From assembly GCF_002929555.1 (NCBI RefSeq), contig NZ_PJJP01000030.1:62001-126000 (forward strand): a stretch of DNA of 64,000 bases. Reading direction: 5' to 3'. Every line of letters starts with the position of its first letter. Position 1 is the stretch's first letter. Under the pieces are notes generated by a model, which had not been told where the DNA came from, ran no database searches, and worked only from the letters and a program-made list of their open reading frames with translations. Position numbers and translations under genes: made by a program. Shown piece after piece: positions 53,456 to 61,226 of the stretch. The stretch comes from Cryobacterium sp. N22 (GTDB taxonomy: Bacteria; Actinomycetota; Actinomycetes; Actinomycetales; Microbacteriaceae).

Positions 53456-53461
53456 TATTGT
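53456..53461 (+). promoter_or_regulatory. -10 box for the 56-residue gene
   Basis: TATTGT, seven bases, ATG 53469. Confidence 0.4.
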
Positions 53462-53468
53462 GCCGGTC

Positions 53469-53639
53469 ATGAGTGAAAAGACCTTCGACGAAAAACGCCA
53501 CGACCAGCTCACCACCGCCCCCAAGGCCAGCGAAGCGGATGCGGCCCCGCGGGTGACCGTGGACGAACAAGCCGATGGCGTGAAGCGTATCGACGTGGCC
53601 GACACCGCCGCGGTGCGGCCCGGCAAAACCGAGGAGTAA
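53469..53639 (+). CDS. Small acidic hypothetical protein
   Basis: A 56-residue hydrophilic product (MSEKTFDEKRHDQLTTAPK at its N-terminus, ending in GKTEE). It has no hydrophobic core and is likely disordered. Support comes from a -10 box at leaderless spacing, GC-rich third positions in this frame and a clean ORF between two other genes. No family recognised. Confidence 0.5.
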   Translation: MSEKTFDEKRHDQLTTAPKASEADAAPRVTVDEQADGVKRIDVADTAAVRPGKTEE

Positions 53640-53679
53640 CCCGTCACCTGGCGTTTGCCGAGCGGTCACCGGGGCCGCA

Positions 53680-53685
53680 TACGCT
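53680..53685 (+). promoter_or_regulatory. -10 box for the 67-residue membrane protein gene
   Basis: TACGCT, seven bases, GTG 53693. TTGCCG at 53655 could be a -35 with a 19-base spacer. Confidence 0.4.
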
Positions 53686-53692
53686 GACGCCC

Positions 53693-53896
53693 GTGAGCGA
53701 GAATCTGCTTCTGGCCCGGCGCACGAGCCCAGCACCGCGGGCCGAGCATCGCGCCGTGACGTCGCTGCCGGCCGCGCCGCCGGAGTTCGCCCTCCGCAAC
53801 TCGCCTGTCGACCTGGTGTTCCGGGCGCTCTGGCAGCTGGTGGGCGTTTACGTGTTCGTGGTGCTGCTGGTGAAGGACCGTCGCCTGCCGCGCTGA
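53693..53896 (+). CDS. Small single-span membrane protein
   Basis: A 67-residue protein with a polar Arg/Pro/Ala-rich N-terminal half and one hydrophobic span near residues 40-60 (LVFRALWQLVGVYVFVVLLV), ending KDRRLPR. No homology recognised. A stand-alone gene with its own candidate promoter. Confidence 0.5.
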   Translation: MSENLLLARRTSPAPRAEHRAVTSLPAAPPEFALRNSPVDLVFRALWQLVGVYVFVVLLVKDRRLPR

Positions 53897-53904
53897 CCGG
53901 AGGG

Positions 53905-53951
53905 GTCAGTCGGCGCGGGTCAGTCGGCGCGGGTCAGTCGGCGCGGGTCAG
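53905..53951. repeat. 14-bp tandem repeat at the 3' end of an SGNH gene
   Basis: Three perfect copies of GTCAGTCGGCGCGG (53905, 53919, 53933) and a five-base start of a fourth. The third copy contains the TGA stop of the SGNH hydrolase; the others lie beyond it. Confidence 0.95.
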
Positions 53952-54761
53952 GACCGTGGCCAGCACCCGGTCCGCGATCGCCCGATGGCCGGTGTCGTTG
54001 ACGTGCACCCCGTCGGCCACCACCATCTCGGCCTGGATGACCACGGGGTCGAGCAGGCTCACGTACTCGGCGTCCACCCGGAGCGCGGCTGCCTGCACCC
54101 AGCCGTCCAGGTCGGTGATCATCGGGGTCGCCGGCTCGGCGGTGGACGGCCCCACCGCGATGAGGCGCGCGTTCGGCAGCCCCGCCCGGATGAGCCGGAA
54201 CGTCTCGTCGACGGCGGCGCGCACAAACTCCGGATCGGTACCGAGCACCCAGCGGTCGTTCTGGCCGCCCGCGACCACGACGACGTCGGGTGCGGCGGCG
54301 ATGACGTCGGCCACCCGCTCCGGGTACGTGGGGCAATGCTCTTTCCCGCAGCTGACCACCCCGGCCGTCGTGACGTAGCCGGTGCCGCCCTGGCCCTGGT
54401 TGACCTCGGTCCAGCCGGCCTCCCGGGCCACGAGAGTTGACCATTTGGTCACCGGAGACGACGCACCGAAACCCTGGGTGTAGGAGTCGCCGAGGAACAC
54501 GGCGACCTCGGTGCCGGCCGGCGTCGTCGGCGAGGCGGTGGGTGTTGCTGATGCGGTGGGCGTGGCGGATGCGGGGGGCGCCTGCGTGACGGGAGGCAGA
54601 GTGGGCACCAGCGACGCGGTGGATACGGCGTCAGAACCGACCACGGCAACCACCGCCGCCGCGATGCTGCCGGTCACGATCACCAACAGGGCGGCGAGCA
54701 GCAGCAGGCGCCGACGGCGCCCGACGGCGGCCGGACTCGTCGGGGTGCGCTCTTCTGCCAT
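53934..54761 (-). CDS. Membrane-anchored SGNH-family hydrolase (1)
   Basis: A 275-residue esterase. An Arg-rich N-terminus and membrane anchor (RRRRLLLLAALLVIVTGSIA) precede a Pro/Thr/Ala linker and an SGNH domain outside the cell. Block I is FLGDSYTQGFG (catalytic Ser), block III is VVVAGGQNDRW (Asn) and block V is DGVHVNDTGHRAIAD (Asp/His). It is likely to remove acyl groups from wall glycans or lipids. ATG 54761 is set by TATGCT-N6. The 3' end is a 14-bp tandem repeat. Confidence 0.83.
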   Translation of the reverse strand: MAEERTPTSPAAVGRRRRLLLLAALLVIVTGSIAAAVVAVVGSDAVSTASLVPTLPPVTQAPPASATPTASATPTASPTTPAGTEVAVFLGDSYTQGFGASSPVTKWSTLVAREAGWTEVNQGQGGTGYVTTAGVVSCGKEHCPTYPERVADVIAAAPDVVVVAGGQNDRWVLGTDPEFVRAAVDETFRLIRAGLPNARLIAVGPSTAEPATPMITDLDGWVQAAALRVDAEYVSLLDPVVIQAEMVVADGVHVNDTGHRAIADRVLATVLTRAD

Positions 54762-54767
54762 GCCCCC

Positions 54768-54773
54768 AGCATA
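54768..54773 (-). promoter_or_regulatory. -10 box of a predicted leaderless promoter for SGNH hydrolase 1
   Basis: Minus-strand TATGCT, six bases, ATG 54761. Confidence 0.6.
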
Positions 54774-54813
54774 GAAGCCCGCCGGCGAACCCTCGCGAAC
54801 CACGAACACGCGT

Positions 54814-55299
54814 CTACGAGCGCGGCTTGATCTCGTCGGTGATGTCGGCGACCGTGGCCCCGTAGGCATTGATCAGGGCGTCGGCGTCGACGAACGCCGA
54901 GTAACCGTGCTCCCCCGCACCCATCGCCACCCGCCCTCCGCGCATCCGCTCGTCGGCGAAGACCGGCCAGGCGGTGCTGCTGCCCAGCGGCGTGATGGTG
55001 CCCCGCGCATACCCGGTCGCGGCCAGGGCGAGGTCTTCGTGCGGCAGCGAGAGCTTGTTCACGCCCACCAAGGCGCGCAGCTTCGCCCAGCTGATCTGCC
55101 GGTCGCCGGGCACCAGCACGAAGATGTAGTCGCCGTCGTGGCGTTTCACCACGAGCGATTTCACGATGCCGGCCGGCTCCAGACCCAGCAGCCGGGCGGC
55201 GCTCTCGAGGCTGTCGGCGGCGGGGCGCTCGACGATGTTGATGTCGAGTCCGCGCGCCCGCGCATCCGTTTCAACCCGTTCGCGCCCTGTGTCAGCCAT
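54814..55299 (-). CDS. YbaK/EbsC-family aminoacyl-tRNA deacylase
   Basis: A 161-residue protein that likely hydrolyses mischarged tRNA (Cys- or Ala-tRNA-Pro). The YbaK features are the GIVKSLVVKRHDGDYIF strand with the essential Lys, VPGDRQISWAKLRA and the GTITPLGSS loop. ATG 55299 is chosen; an upstream TTG adds seven residues that look non-homologous. It lies between the SGNH hydrolase and the GH13 gene. Confidence 0.85.
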   Translation of the reverse strand: MADTGRERVETDARARGLDINIVERPAADSLESAARLLGLEPAGIVKSLVVKRHDGDYIFVLVPGDRQISWAKLRALVGVNKLSLPHEDLALAATGYARGTITPLGSSTAWPVFADERMRGGRVAMGAGEHGYSAFVDADALINAYGATVADITDEIKPRS

Positions 55300-55335
55300 A
55301 CCAAAGTCAATCACGCGCAACAGCCGGCGCCGAAC

Positions 55336-56616
55336 TCAGCCGAAGATCGCCCAGCCGTGCGCCGGCACCGTGAAACCGGCGGGGCGCATCTCGGCCGTGC
55401 CGGCCAGCCGCTGGACGGCATCCGTGTCGACCGGCAGGGCCTCGTCGCCGAGGTTGAGCGCGACGACCAGGCGGTGGATGCCGCCGGTGACCTCGATGAC
55501 GTAGCCGGTGTTGGTCAGGGTGAGCGGCCGGCTCGTGGCCGTGTGCAGCCACGGGTGCCGGCGGCGCAGGCCGATCAGCTCCTGGTGCAGCACGAACGTT
55601 TCCGCACCGGCGGCCGGGTCAAGGTCGGCGGGGCTCGCCGGGTAGGCGGGCCGGATAGCGTCGTCGCCGCCGGCGCGCTGCTCCTTGATGGCTCGCAGCC
55701 CGCGCTCGTCGCCGTAGTAAATCGCCGGGGTGCCGCCCAGGGTGAGCAGCAGCACCAGGGCGTGCGGGTGGTGGCGCTCGTCGGAGATCTGGCTGGCCAG
55801 CCGGGTCACGTCGTGGTTGCCGACGAAGGTGTATGGCACGAACGAGCCGAGGAACGCGGTATGCCGGGTGAGCGCCCAGTCCAGTTCGAAGAAATTGCGC
55901 TCGTCCAGCGCGTGCCAGATCGCCTGCCAGAGTTCGTACTGGGTGACGCTGTCCACACCGGATGCGGCGACGAAGCCGGCGTAGTCGCCGTGCAGCACCT
56001 CGCCCATCACGTACAGCTCCGGGTGCCGGTCGCGTACCCGCGGCAGCACGTCCGCCCAGAAGGCGGCGGGCATCGCGTAGGCGGCGTCGAGGCGCCAGGC
56101 GTCGATCCCCCGGTCCAGCCAGTGGGTCATCACGCCGACGACGAGCTCGGCGACGGCCGGGTTGTCGTGGTCGAGCGTCACCAGGGCATCGTGTCCCTCG
56201 AAGCCCGCCAGCTCGCCCGCCGGCGTGCGGCGGAACAGGGCGTTCTGAGCCGCGGCCGGGTCGGCGAGGGCGGTGACCAGTGGAGCGAAGTCGCGACCCA
56301 CGTGGTTGAACACGCCGTCGAGCATCACCCGGATGCCGCGCCGGTGGCACTCGATGATCAGGTGCTCGAGGTCGGCGGTGTCGCCGAGCCGCGGGTCGAC
56401 CTCGAAATAGTCGGTCGTGTCGTAGCCGTGGGTGCGGGAGGCGAAGACCGGACCGAGGGCGAGCCCGTTGGCGCCGAGGTCGAGCAGGTAGTCCAGCCAG
56501 GACTCGATCTGCCGCAGCCGATGCGTGGGCGTTTGCTCGGCGCCGGTCGTGTCCGCGCCGACGAAGCCGAGCGGGTACACGTGCCACCAGATCACGTGTT
56601 CGGTCCAGTCAGGCAC
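55336..56616 (-). CDS. GH13 alpha-amylase-family glycosidase
   Basis: A compact 426-residue cytoplasmic enzyme of the alpha-glucan family. The four conserved regions are DGVFNHVG (I), DAWRLDAAYAMP with the nucleophile Asp (II), MGEVLHGDY with the acid Glu (III) and FVGNHDVTRL (IV). A short C-terminal beta domain ends the protein. Specificity is unclear. GTG 56616 is set by TAGGGT-N6. It starts 32 bases after the acyltransferase stop. Confidence 0.9.
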   Translation of the reverse strand: MPDWTEHVIWWHVYPLGFVGADTTGAEQTPTHRLRQIESWLDYLLDLGANGLALGPVFASRTHGYDTTDYFEVDPRLGDTADLEHLIIECHRRGIRVMLDGVFNHVGRDFAPLVTALADPAAAQNALFRRTPAGELAGFEGHDALVTLDHDNPAVAELVVGVMTHWLDRGIDAWRLDAAYAMPAAFWADVLPRVRDRHPELYVMGEVLHGDYAGFVAASGVDSVTQYELWQAIWHALDERNFFELDWALTRHTAFLGSFVPYTFVGNHDVTRLASQISDERHHPHALVLLLTLGGTPAIYYGDERGLRAIKEQRAGGDDAIRPAYPASPADLDPAAGAETFVLHQELIGLRRRHPWLHTATSRPLTLTNTGYVIEVTGGIHRLVVALNLGDEALPVDTDAVQRLAGTAEMRPAGFTVPAHGWAIFG

Positions 56617-56622
56617 GCTTCG

Positions 56623-56628
56623 ACCCTA
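56623..56628 (-). promoter_or_regulatory. -10 box of a predicted leaderless promoter for the GH13 gene
   Basis: Minus-strand TAGGGT, six bases, GTG 56616. Confidence 0.55.
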
Positions 56629-56648
56629 TCGCGCTGTCTGCTTCGGCC

Positions 56649-57731
56649 CTACGCCTGCGGCGCGGCGTCGACCAGCACCGGATCGTCGGCCAATCGCCGT
56701 CCGCTCGCCTTCGGCCTCAACCTTTCCGCCATCGGGAGCTCAACGAAGGTGTGAAGCAGCCACGCGGCAAAAGTTGAAGCCGCGAGTGCGGCAAGCAACT
56801 CGACCCACACGATCAGGCTGGGGGTTCCTTCACTATGAATCCCCGTCTTCGTGAAGACGGCGAATGCGGCAGCCAGGACCATTGCGTGGAGCAGATAGAA
56901 CGCATAGGACCAATTCCCCAGCGCGACTATGGGCTTCCAGCGGAAGATGCTCGGCTTGTCGCGCAGGTCGGACGTGGCGAGGGAAGCGACAAGGATGACG
57001 AATGGAATGAGCGTCACCGCAAACCGGGAGAGGGAGTACGGCGCAATGGAGGACACGTAAATCCCTGCAGCCGCAAGAGCCACGGCCGCGCTGAGGGGTA
57101 TGGGCGACCGAAGCCCTCGGCTAAAGAGCAGGCCGAGCACTACGCCCACAATGAACTCCAAGAGCCTGAGTGGGGGAAAGATGATGATGAACCAACGCGT
57201 GAACTCATTCTCGGGAAGCGGCAGGGCAAGAACCGCGATCCCGATGCTTGCCACTGCTGCCCCTGCGCCGACGAGGGCAAGCGACCGCGTGCGCAACCGA
57301 TGAATCAGGCGGTGCAGGAACGGGAACACGAGGTAGAAGAACGCCTCACAAGAAAGGCTCCAGAACACGGCGCTCCCGGCGAAGTAGACGACTTCCATCG
57401 GGACCCAGGCCTGGAGCATGGTCAAGGGAACGAGGTCAGCCCAGCCGAACCCGCCCTGCGTGAGCAGAATCGCCAGAGCGATCAGCCAGGCGACCAGGTA
57501 TGACGGGTAGATTCGGGCAAACCTGCGGCGGTAGAAGTGGCCTGGAGTGTCATCCGGGCGGGCAGTCCACGCCATGACGAATCCACTGAGCACGTAGAAG
57601 AGGGACACCCCGACCATGCCGGCACCAAAAACTGCGAGCTCACTGCCTTTGGAAAACTCAACGCTATGGAATCCGAAAACCAACAGCGCCGCGAAAATCC
57701 GAACCCCGGTGAGTGAATCTAGTCGCTTCAA
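56649..57731 (-). CDS. Acyltransferase-3 (OafA-like) membrane protein
   Basis: A 360-residue integral membrane O-acyltransferase with about ten segments. RLDSLTGVRIFAALLVFGFH carries the catalytic His near residue 21. The RRRFARIYPSYLVAW motif (near residue 65) and SLSCEAFFYLVFPFL (near 125) are typical. It acylates cell-surface glycans or lipids. The start is a rare TTG at 57731 with AGGGGG upstream. GC content is visibly lower than its neighbours, and an SGNH gene precedes it on the same strand. Confidence 0.88.
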   Translation of the reverse strand: MKRLDSLTGVRIFAALLVFGFHSVEFSKGSELAVFGAGMVGVSLFYVLSGFVMAWTARPDDTPGHFYRRRFARIYPSYLVAWLIALAILLTQGGFGWADLVPLTMLQAWVPMEVVYFAGSAVFWSLSCEAFFYLVFPFLHRLIHRLRTRSLALVGAGAAVASIGIAVLALPLPENEFTRWFIIIFPPLRLLEFIVGVVLGLLFSRGLRSPIPLSAAVALAAAGIYVSSIAPYSLSRFAVTLIPFVILVASLATSDLRDKPSIFRWKPIVALGNWSYAFYLLHAMVLAAAFAVFTKTGIHSEGTPSLIVWVELLAALAASTFAAWLLHTFVELPMAERLRPKASGRRLADDPVLVDAAPQA

Positions 57732-57963
57732 ATCAATCCCCCTACATTGCCTATGTGAGCCTACTTCAGAATTTCACCCGACATCGCGGACACCGGCTGA
57801 GTGAAACCGCGCATGGCGCGCACATAGGAGGGCTCTGCCGCGACCTGTGCCACTCCATACGGGAAATGTCGCCCCACGGAGCGCAGAGATGCGGGGCAAT
57901 TTCGGCCCTGATGCATGAGCCGTCGCGCTGCCGGCACGGATCCGGCGCGCCGCAATCCGTGAG
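57732..57963. other. Gap between SGNH hydrolase 2 and the acyltransferase
   Basis: 232 bases of lower GC than the window. It should hold the acyltransferase promoter, but I see no convincing -10/-35 pair, hairpin or gene. Short ORFs on both strands have no ribosome site or recognisable sequence. Confidence 0.5.
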
Positions 57964-58734
57964 CTAGCTAACGGTCAGTGCGGCGAGGATCGCGTCGGCA
58001 ATCTGCTGGTGCCCCGAGTCGTTGGGGTGGAACGTGTCGCTTTCGCCGAACGGCGTTTCCGTTCCGGCCGGGCCTCGCGTCCCGTCCGCTTCGAATATGT
58101 CCACCAGTGGGACGTAGCGCCCACCGGCCGTGAGGCACTCCGCCTCGATGACAGCGTCGTATGCCTCGCCGGCGTCCTGCCAGGTTCCGGTACAGATCAA
58201 TGCTGCACCAGGGGACGTGGTTGTGATCTTGCCGAGGAGGTCCCGGTATTGGCTGGTGAATTGGTCGAAAGGCGTCTTCGTGCCAACGTCGTTCGTGCCG
58301 AGTTCGACCACGGCGAGGTCCAGGTCTGCGGGCACATCAACGATGCGGCTCACTGTGGTCAGGGTCTGATCGGCCAGTTCTGCCGTGGTCAGCTCGACCG
58401 GGCCCAGTGCCGTGGCAACCCGGCTGCGGAATCCAGCCTCAGTACTCGACGCGAAGTAACTGCCGGTGAGCGAATCGCCCGCAAACAGCACGCGCAACGG
58501 TGTGCCATCGCGCACGATCGTCAGCGGCCCCGGCGTGGAGACCGGCGTAGGAACCGGCGCAGCCGATGCCGTTGACGCCGGTTGCGCCGACCGGTCGGGT
58601 TGAGGTGTGGTTGCGGATTCGGTGAGCAGGTATCCGGCGACGCCGACCACGGCTAGAAAGGCTGAGCCGAGCACGTAGAGCGAGGTCTCGGCGTGGCCAC
58701 GCTTGCGGCCAGAACGCCAGGCTTTACTGCTCAT
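57964..58734 (-). CDS. Membrane-anchored SGNH-family hydrolase (2)
   Basis: A 256-residue second SGNH protein. A basic N-terminus and membrane anchor (LGSAFLAVVGVAGYLLTES) precede the hydrolase domain. It has FAGDSLTGSYF (Ser), VVELGTNDVG (Asn) and SDTFHPNDSGHQQIAD (Asp/His). Lying just upstream of an acyltransferase-3, it probably works on the same surface O-acyl groups. The second of two adjacent ATGs (58734) fits TAGATT-N6. Confidence 0.83.
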   Translation of the reverse strand: MSSKAWRSGRKRGHAETSLYVLGSAFLAVVGVAGYLLTESATTPQPDRSAQPASTASAAPVPTPVSTPGPLTIVRDGTPLRVLFAGDSLTGSYFASSTEAGFRSRVATALGPVELTTAELADQTLTTVSRIVDVPADLDLAVVELGTNDVGTKTPFDQFTSQYRDLLGKITTTSPGAALICTGTWQDAGEAYDAVIEAECLTAGGRYVPLVDIFEADGTRGPAGTETPFGESDTFHPNDSGHQQIADAILAALTVS

Positions 58735-58740
58735 CATTCG

Positions 58741-58746
58741 AATCTA
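58741..58746 (-). promoter_or_regulatory. -10 box of a predicted leaderless promoter for SGNH hydrolase 2
   Basis: Minus-strand TAGATT, six bases, ATG 58734. Confidence 0.55.
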
Positions 58747-58877
58747 CGTAGGTTTCCACGGCCCTCCTGACACATCGACCCCCCAATTGTGGTGAGGGCG
58801 TCGGCCAGACGGCGCGGGATAGGGTGCAAGCCCCAGTCGACCTAGAGTCGGGATGGCTTTGGCTGCCGGTGATTTAC

Positions 58878-58953
58878 TGGGGCCGCCTATCAGAATCGAA
58901 CTGATGACCTATTCATTACGAGTGAATCGCTCTACCAACTGAGCTAAGGCGGC
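58878..58953 (-). tRNA. tRNA-Thr (anticodon CGT)
   Basis: A complete cloverleaf on the minus strand: acceptor GCCGCCT / AGGCGGC, D stem GCTC/GAGC, anticodon stem ATTCA/TGAAT with loop CTCGTAA (CGT), T arm ATCAG-TTCGATT-CTGAT. CCA is encoded (58878-58880). The discriminator base is C, which is unusual. It reads ACG threonine codons. Confidence 0.93.
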
Positions 58954-59005
58954 GTGAGACCGAATACTTCCTTGCGAAAGACGCGCGGCGACACAGCATC
59001 CAAGC

Positions 59006-59644
59006 TTAGTCGATCGGGGAGGTCACGGTGTACAGGTCACGGAAGGACTTGGCGACCCAAGCCGACAACGGGGTGCAGTCATCCGCTTCGGCCCAGCACC
59101 GCCAGGCATGTCGGGTGGCGGCCATGGCGATCAGCGTGACCAGCAATGACCGCTGGGCGAGGGCCCGCGGGTCCTCGGCGAGGTGCGGGGCGTCGGCGGC
59201 GAGCCGGCGCTCGACGATGTGCTGCAGGCCGACTTCGAAGTTGCGCAGGGTGGCCATCCGCATCGTGAAGAGGTAGCTATTCTCCTTCATCACCGCGCGT
59301 CGCAGCTCGTGGATCTCCCGGTCGCCGTCGGTGTTCTGCAGGCTCCGGCTGATCAGCCCGGCGAGGTCGGTCATCACGTCAGCGGCGGGTCCGCCGGCGA
59401 CGAAGCGCTCGATGTCGTCGTCGCAGGCCAACTCCAGCTCGTCGCCGACCAGGGCGGAGTCCTTGGAGGCGAAGTAGTTGAAGAAGGTGCGCGGCGAGAT
59501 CTCGGCGAACCGGCTGATCTCCTCGACGGTCACCTTGTCGATGCTCCGCTCGGCGCAGAGGGTGAGCACGGCGCGCTGAATTTCCCGGCGGGTGGCCCGG
59601 CGCTTGCGCTCGCGCAGGCCTGGTTCGTCAGGGGCAGCGGCCAT
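59006..59644 (-). CDS. TetR-family transcriptional regulator
   Basis: A 212-residue repressor. The N-terminal HTH runs from RRATRREIQRAVLTLCAE to TVEEISRFAEISPRTFFNYF (about residues 13-60), ending FASKDSALVGDE. The ligand domain is unassigned. ATG 59644 lies only three bases after the stop of the alpha/beta hydrolase, so both are on one transcript and it may regulate that hydrolase. Confidence 0.88.
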   Translation of the reverse strand: MAAAPDEPGLRERKRRATRREIQRAVLTLCAERSIDKVTVEEISRFAEISPRTFFNYFASKDSALVGDELELACDDDIERFVAGGPAADVMTDLAGLISRSLQNTDGDREIHELRRAVMKENSYLFTMRMATLRNFEVGLQHIVERRLAADAPHLAEDPRALAQRSLLVTLIAMAATRHAWRCWAEADDCTPLSAWVAKSFRDLYTVTSPID

Positions 59645-59647
59645 GAC

Positions 59648-61180
59648 TCAACACATCGGGTCGGCCGCGGGCACGGTGCCGTCGATCAGGTATCTGTCGA
59701 CGGCGTCGTTGACGCAGGAATTGGACTTGTTGTAGGCGGTGTGGCCCTCGCCCTCGTAGGTGACGAGCTGGCCGCTGTCGAGCTGCTCGGCCAGGTTCTG
59801 CGCCCACACGTAGGGGGTGGCCGGGTCGTTCGTGGTGCCCACAACGAGGATCGGGGCCGCGCCGGTGGCGTGGATCGCCTGGCGTTCCCCGGCGAAGGTG
59901 TGTGGCCAGCTGGAGCAGGAGATGTCGCCGTAGGCCATGTACTTGCCGATGGTGGGGGCGATCTTCTCGATCTCAACGGCCTCGGCCCGCATCGCGGTGA
60001 GGTCATCGTTGTAGGCGTAGTCCAGGCAGTTGATCGCCGTGAATGCCTCGGTGGAATTGTCGCGGTAGCTGCCGTCGGGGTTGCGGCCGTTGTAGCCGTC
60101 CGCGAACTGCATGGCCCCGTCGGCGCTGCCCTGCAGCACACCCTCGAACATGTCGCTGAGGCTGGTCCACGCCGTCGCCTGGTAGAGCGGGTAGATGATC
60201 GCGGTGAGCAACGCGTTCGCGCCGAGCTGGCGGCCGTCGGTGGCGGTGATCGGGCTGGCATCCACCGACGCCAACAACGCCGAAATCGTGGCCATGGCAT
60301 CGTCGACGGTGCCGTCGAACGGGCAGGCCGAGCCCGCCAGGCAGTCGGTGAGGTAGGCGCGCAGGGCGTTCTCGAAGCCCAGCGCCTGGGTGCTGGTCAC
60401 CTCGAAGTTGCTGGTGGACGGGTCGAGGGCGCCGTCGAGCACGAGCCGGCCGACCTTGTCGGGGTACAGCTCGGCGTAGGTGGCGCCGAGGAAGGTGCCG
60501 TAGGAGAAGCCCAGGTAGTTGAGTTCGGTGTCGCCGAGCACCGCGCGCATCAGGTCGAGGTCGCGGGCGGCGCTGCGGGTGTCGACCTGGCCGAGCAGGG
60601 CCCCGGTCTCCTCGCTGCAGGATGCGGCGAAGTCGGTGGCGCTGGCCTCCAGCTCCTGCACCCAGGCGTCGCTGCCGCGCTCGGCGTCGGCGAGACCGTA
60701 CAGGTACTCGTCCATCTGCGCGGGTTCGTAGCAGGACACGGCCGAGGACTTGCCGACCCCGCGCGGGTCGAACCCGACGATGTCGTAGCGTTCCTGCAGG
60801 GCCGCATCGGTGGCGTAGTCGACGGATGCCTTGACGAATTCGTAGCCGGACCCGCCGGGACCGCCGGGGTTGAGCAGCAGCGACCCGAGCCGGTCGCCGG
60901 TGGCGGGCTGGCGCACCAGGGCGAGGTCGACCGAGCCGGCGGCCGGGTCCTCCCAGTCCAGCGGAGCCGACACCGTGCTGCACTGCATGCCGTCGTCGCA
61001 GTCGGACCACGCCAACACCTGGCTGTAGAAGGGTTCGAGCGGCGCGTCGACCTTTTCGCCGGTGGGCGTGGAGGTGGCCGGCGCGGACTGGGGCATGAAC
61101 CACGGCACACAACCAGTCAGGCCGAGCGTCACTGCCACCGCGGCCGCCATGGTCGTGAATACGCGAGAGCGCTGGGTCAC
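59648..61180 (-). CDS. Secreted alpha/beta hydrolase with TAP-like C-terminus, lipoprotein
   Basis: A 510-residue exported hydrolase like actinobacterial tripeptidyl/prolyl peptidases (SlpD/E, Hip1). It has a signal with lipobox GLTGC (Cys24), the oxyanion region LLLNPGGPGGSGYEFV, the nucleophile Ser in LGFSYGTFLGATYAELYP, and the C-terminal TAP-like domain with TNDPATPYVWA (Asp) and GEGHTAYNKS (His). Paired Cys residues suggest disulfides. GTG 61180 has AGAGGA upstream. Confidence 0.88.
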   Translation of the reverse strand: MTQRSRVFTTMAAAVAVTLGLTGCVPWFMPQSAPATSTPTGEKVDAPLEPFYSQVLAWSDCDDGMQCSTVSAPLDWEDPAAGSVDLALVRQPATGDRLGSLLLNPGGPGGSGYEFVKASVDYATDAALQERYDIVGFDPRGVGKSSAVSCYEPAQMDEYLYGLADAERGSDAWVQELEASATDFAASCSEETGALLGQVDTRSAARDLDLMRAVLGDTELNYLGFSYGTFLGATYAELYPDKVGRLVLDGALDPSTSNFEVTSTQALGFENALRAYLTDCLAGSACPFDGTVDDAMATISALLASVDASPITATDGRQLGANALLTAIIYPLYQATAWTSLSDMFEGVLQGSADGAMQFADGYNGRNPDGSYRDNSTEAFTAINCLDYAYNDDLTAMRAEAVEIEKIAPTIGKYMAYGDISCSSWPHTFAGERQAIHATGAAPILVVGTTNDPATPYVWAQNLAEQLDSGQLVTYEGEGHTAYNKSNSCVNDAVDRYLIDGTVPAADPMC

Positions 61181-61226
61181 TGGGTTCCTCTTCTCTGGTG
61201 AATCCTGTGCATTACGACGGCTGCCG

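Noticed and set aside
57761..57955. 64-codon minus-strand ORF between SGNH 2 and the acyltransferase
   Set aside because: No ribosome site, no recognisable sequence, and it occupies the expected promoter.
59183..61201. Long plus-strand open frame (672 codons) over the TetR and hydrolase genes
   Set aside because: Antisense shadow of GC-rich genes. The translation is a Gly/Val/Ala/Arg-rich string without domain motifs, while the minus strand encodes clear families.
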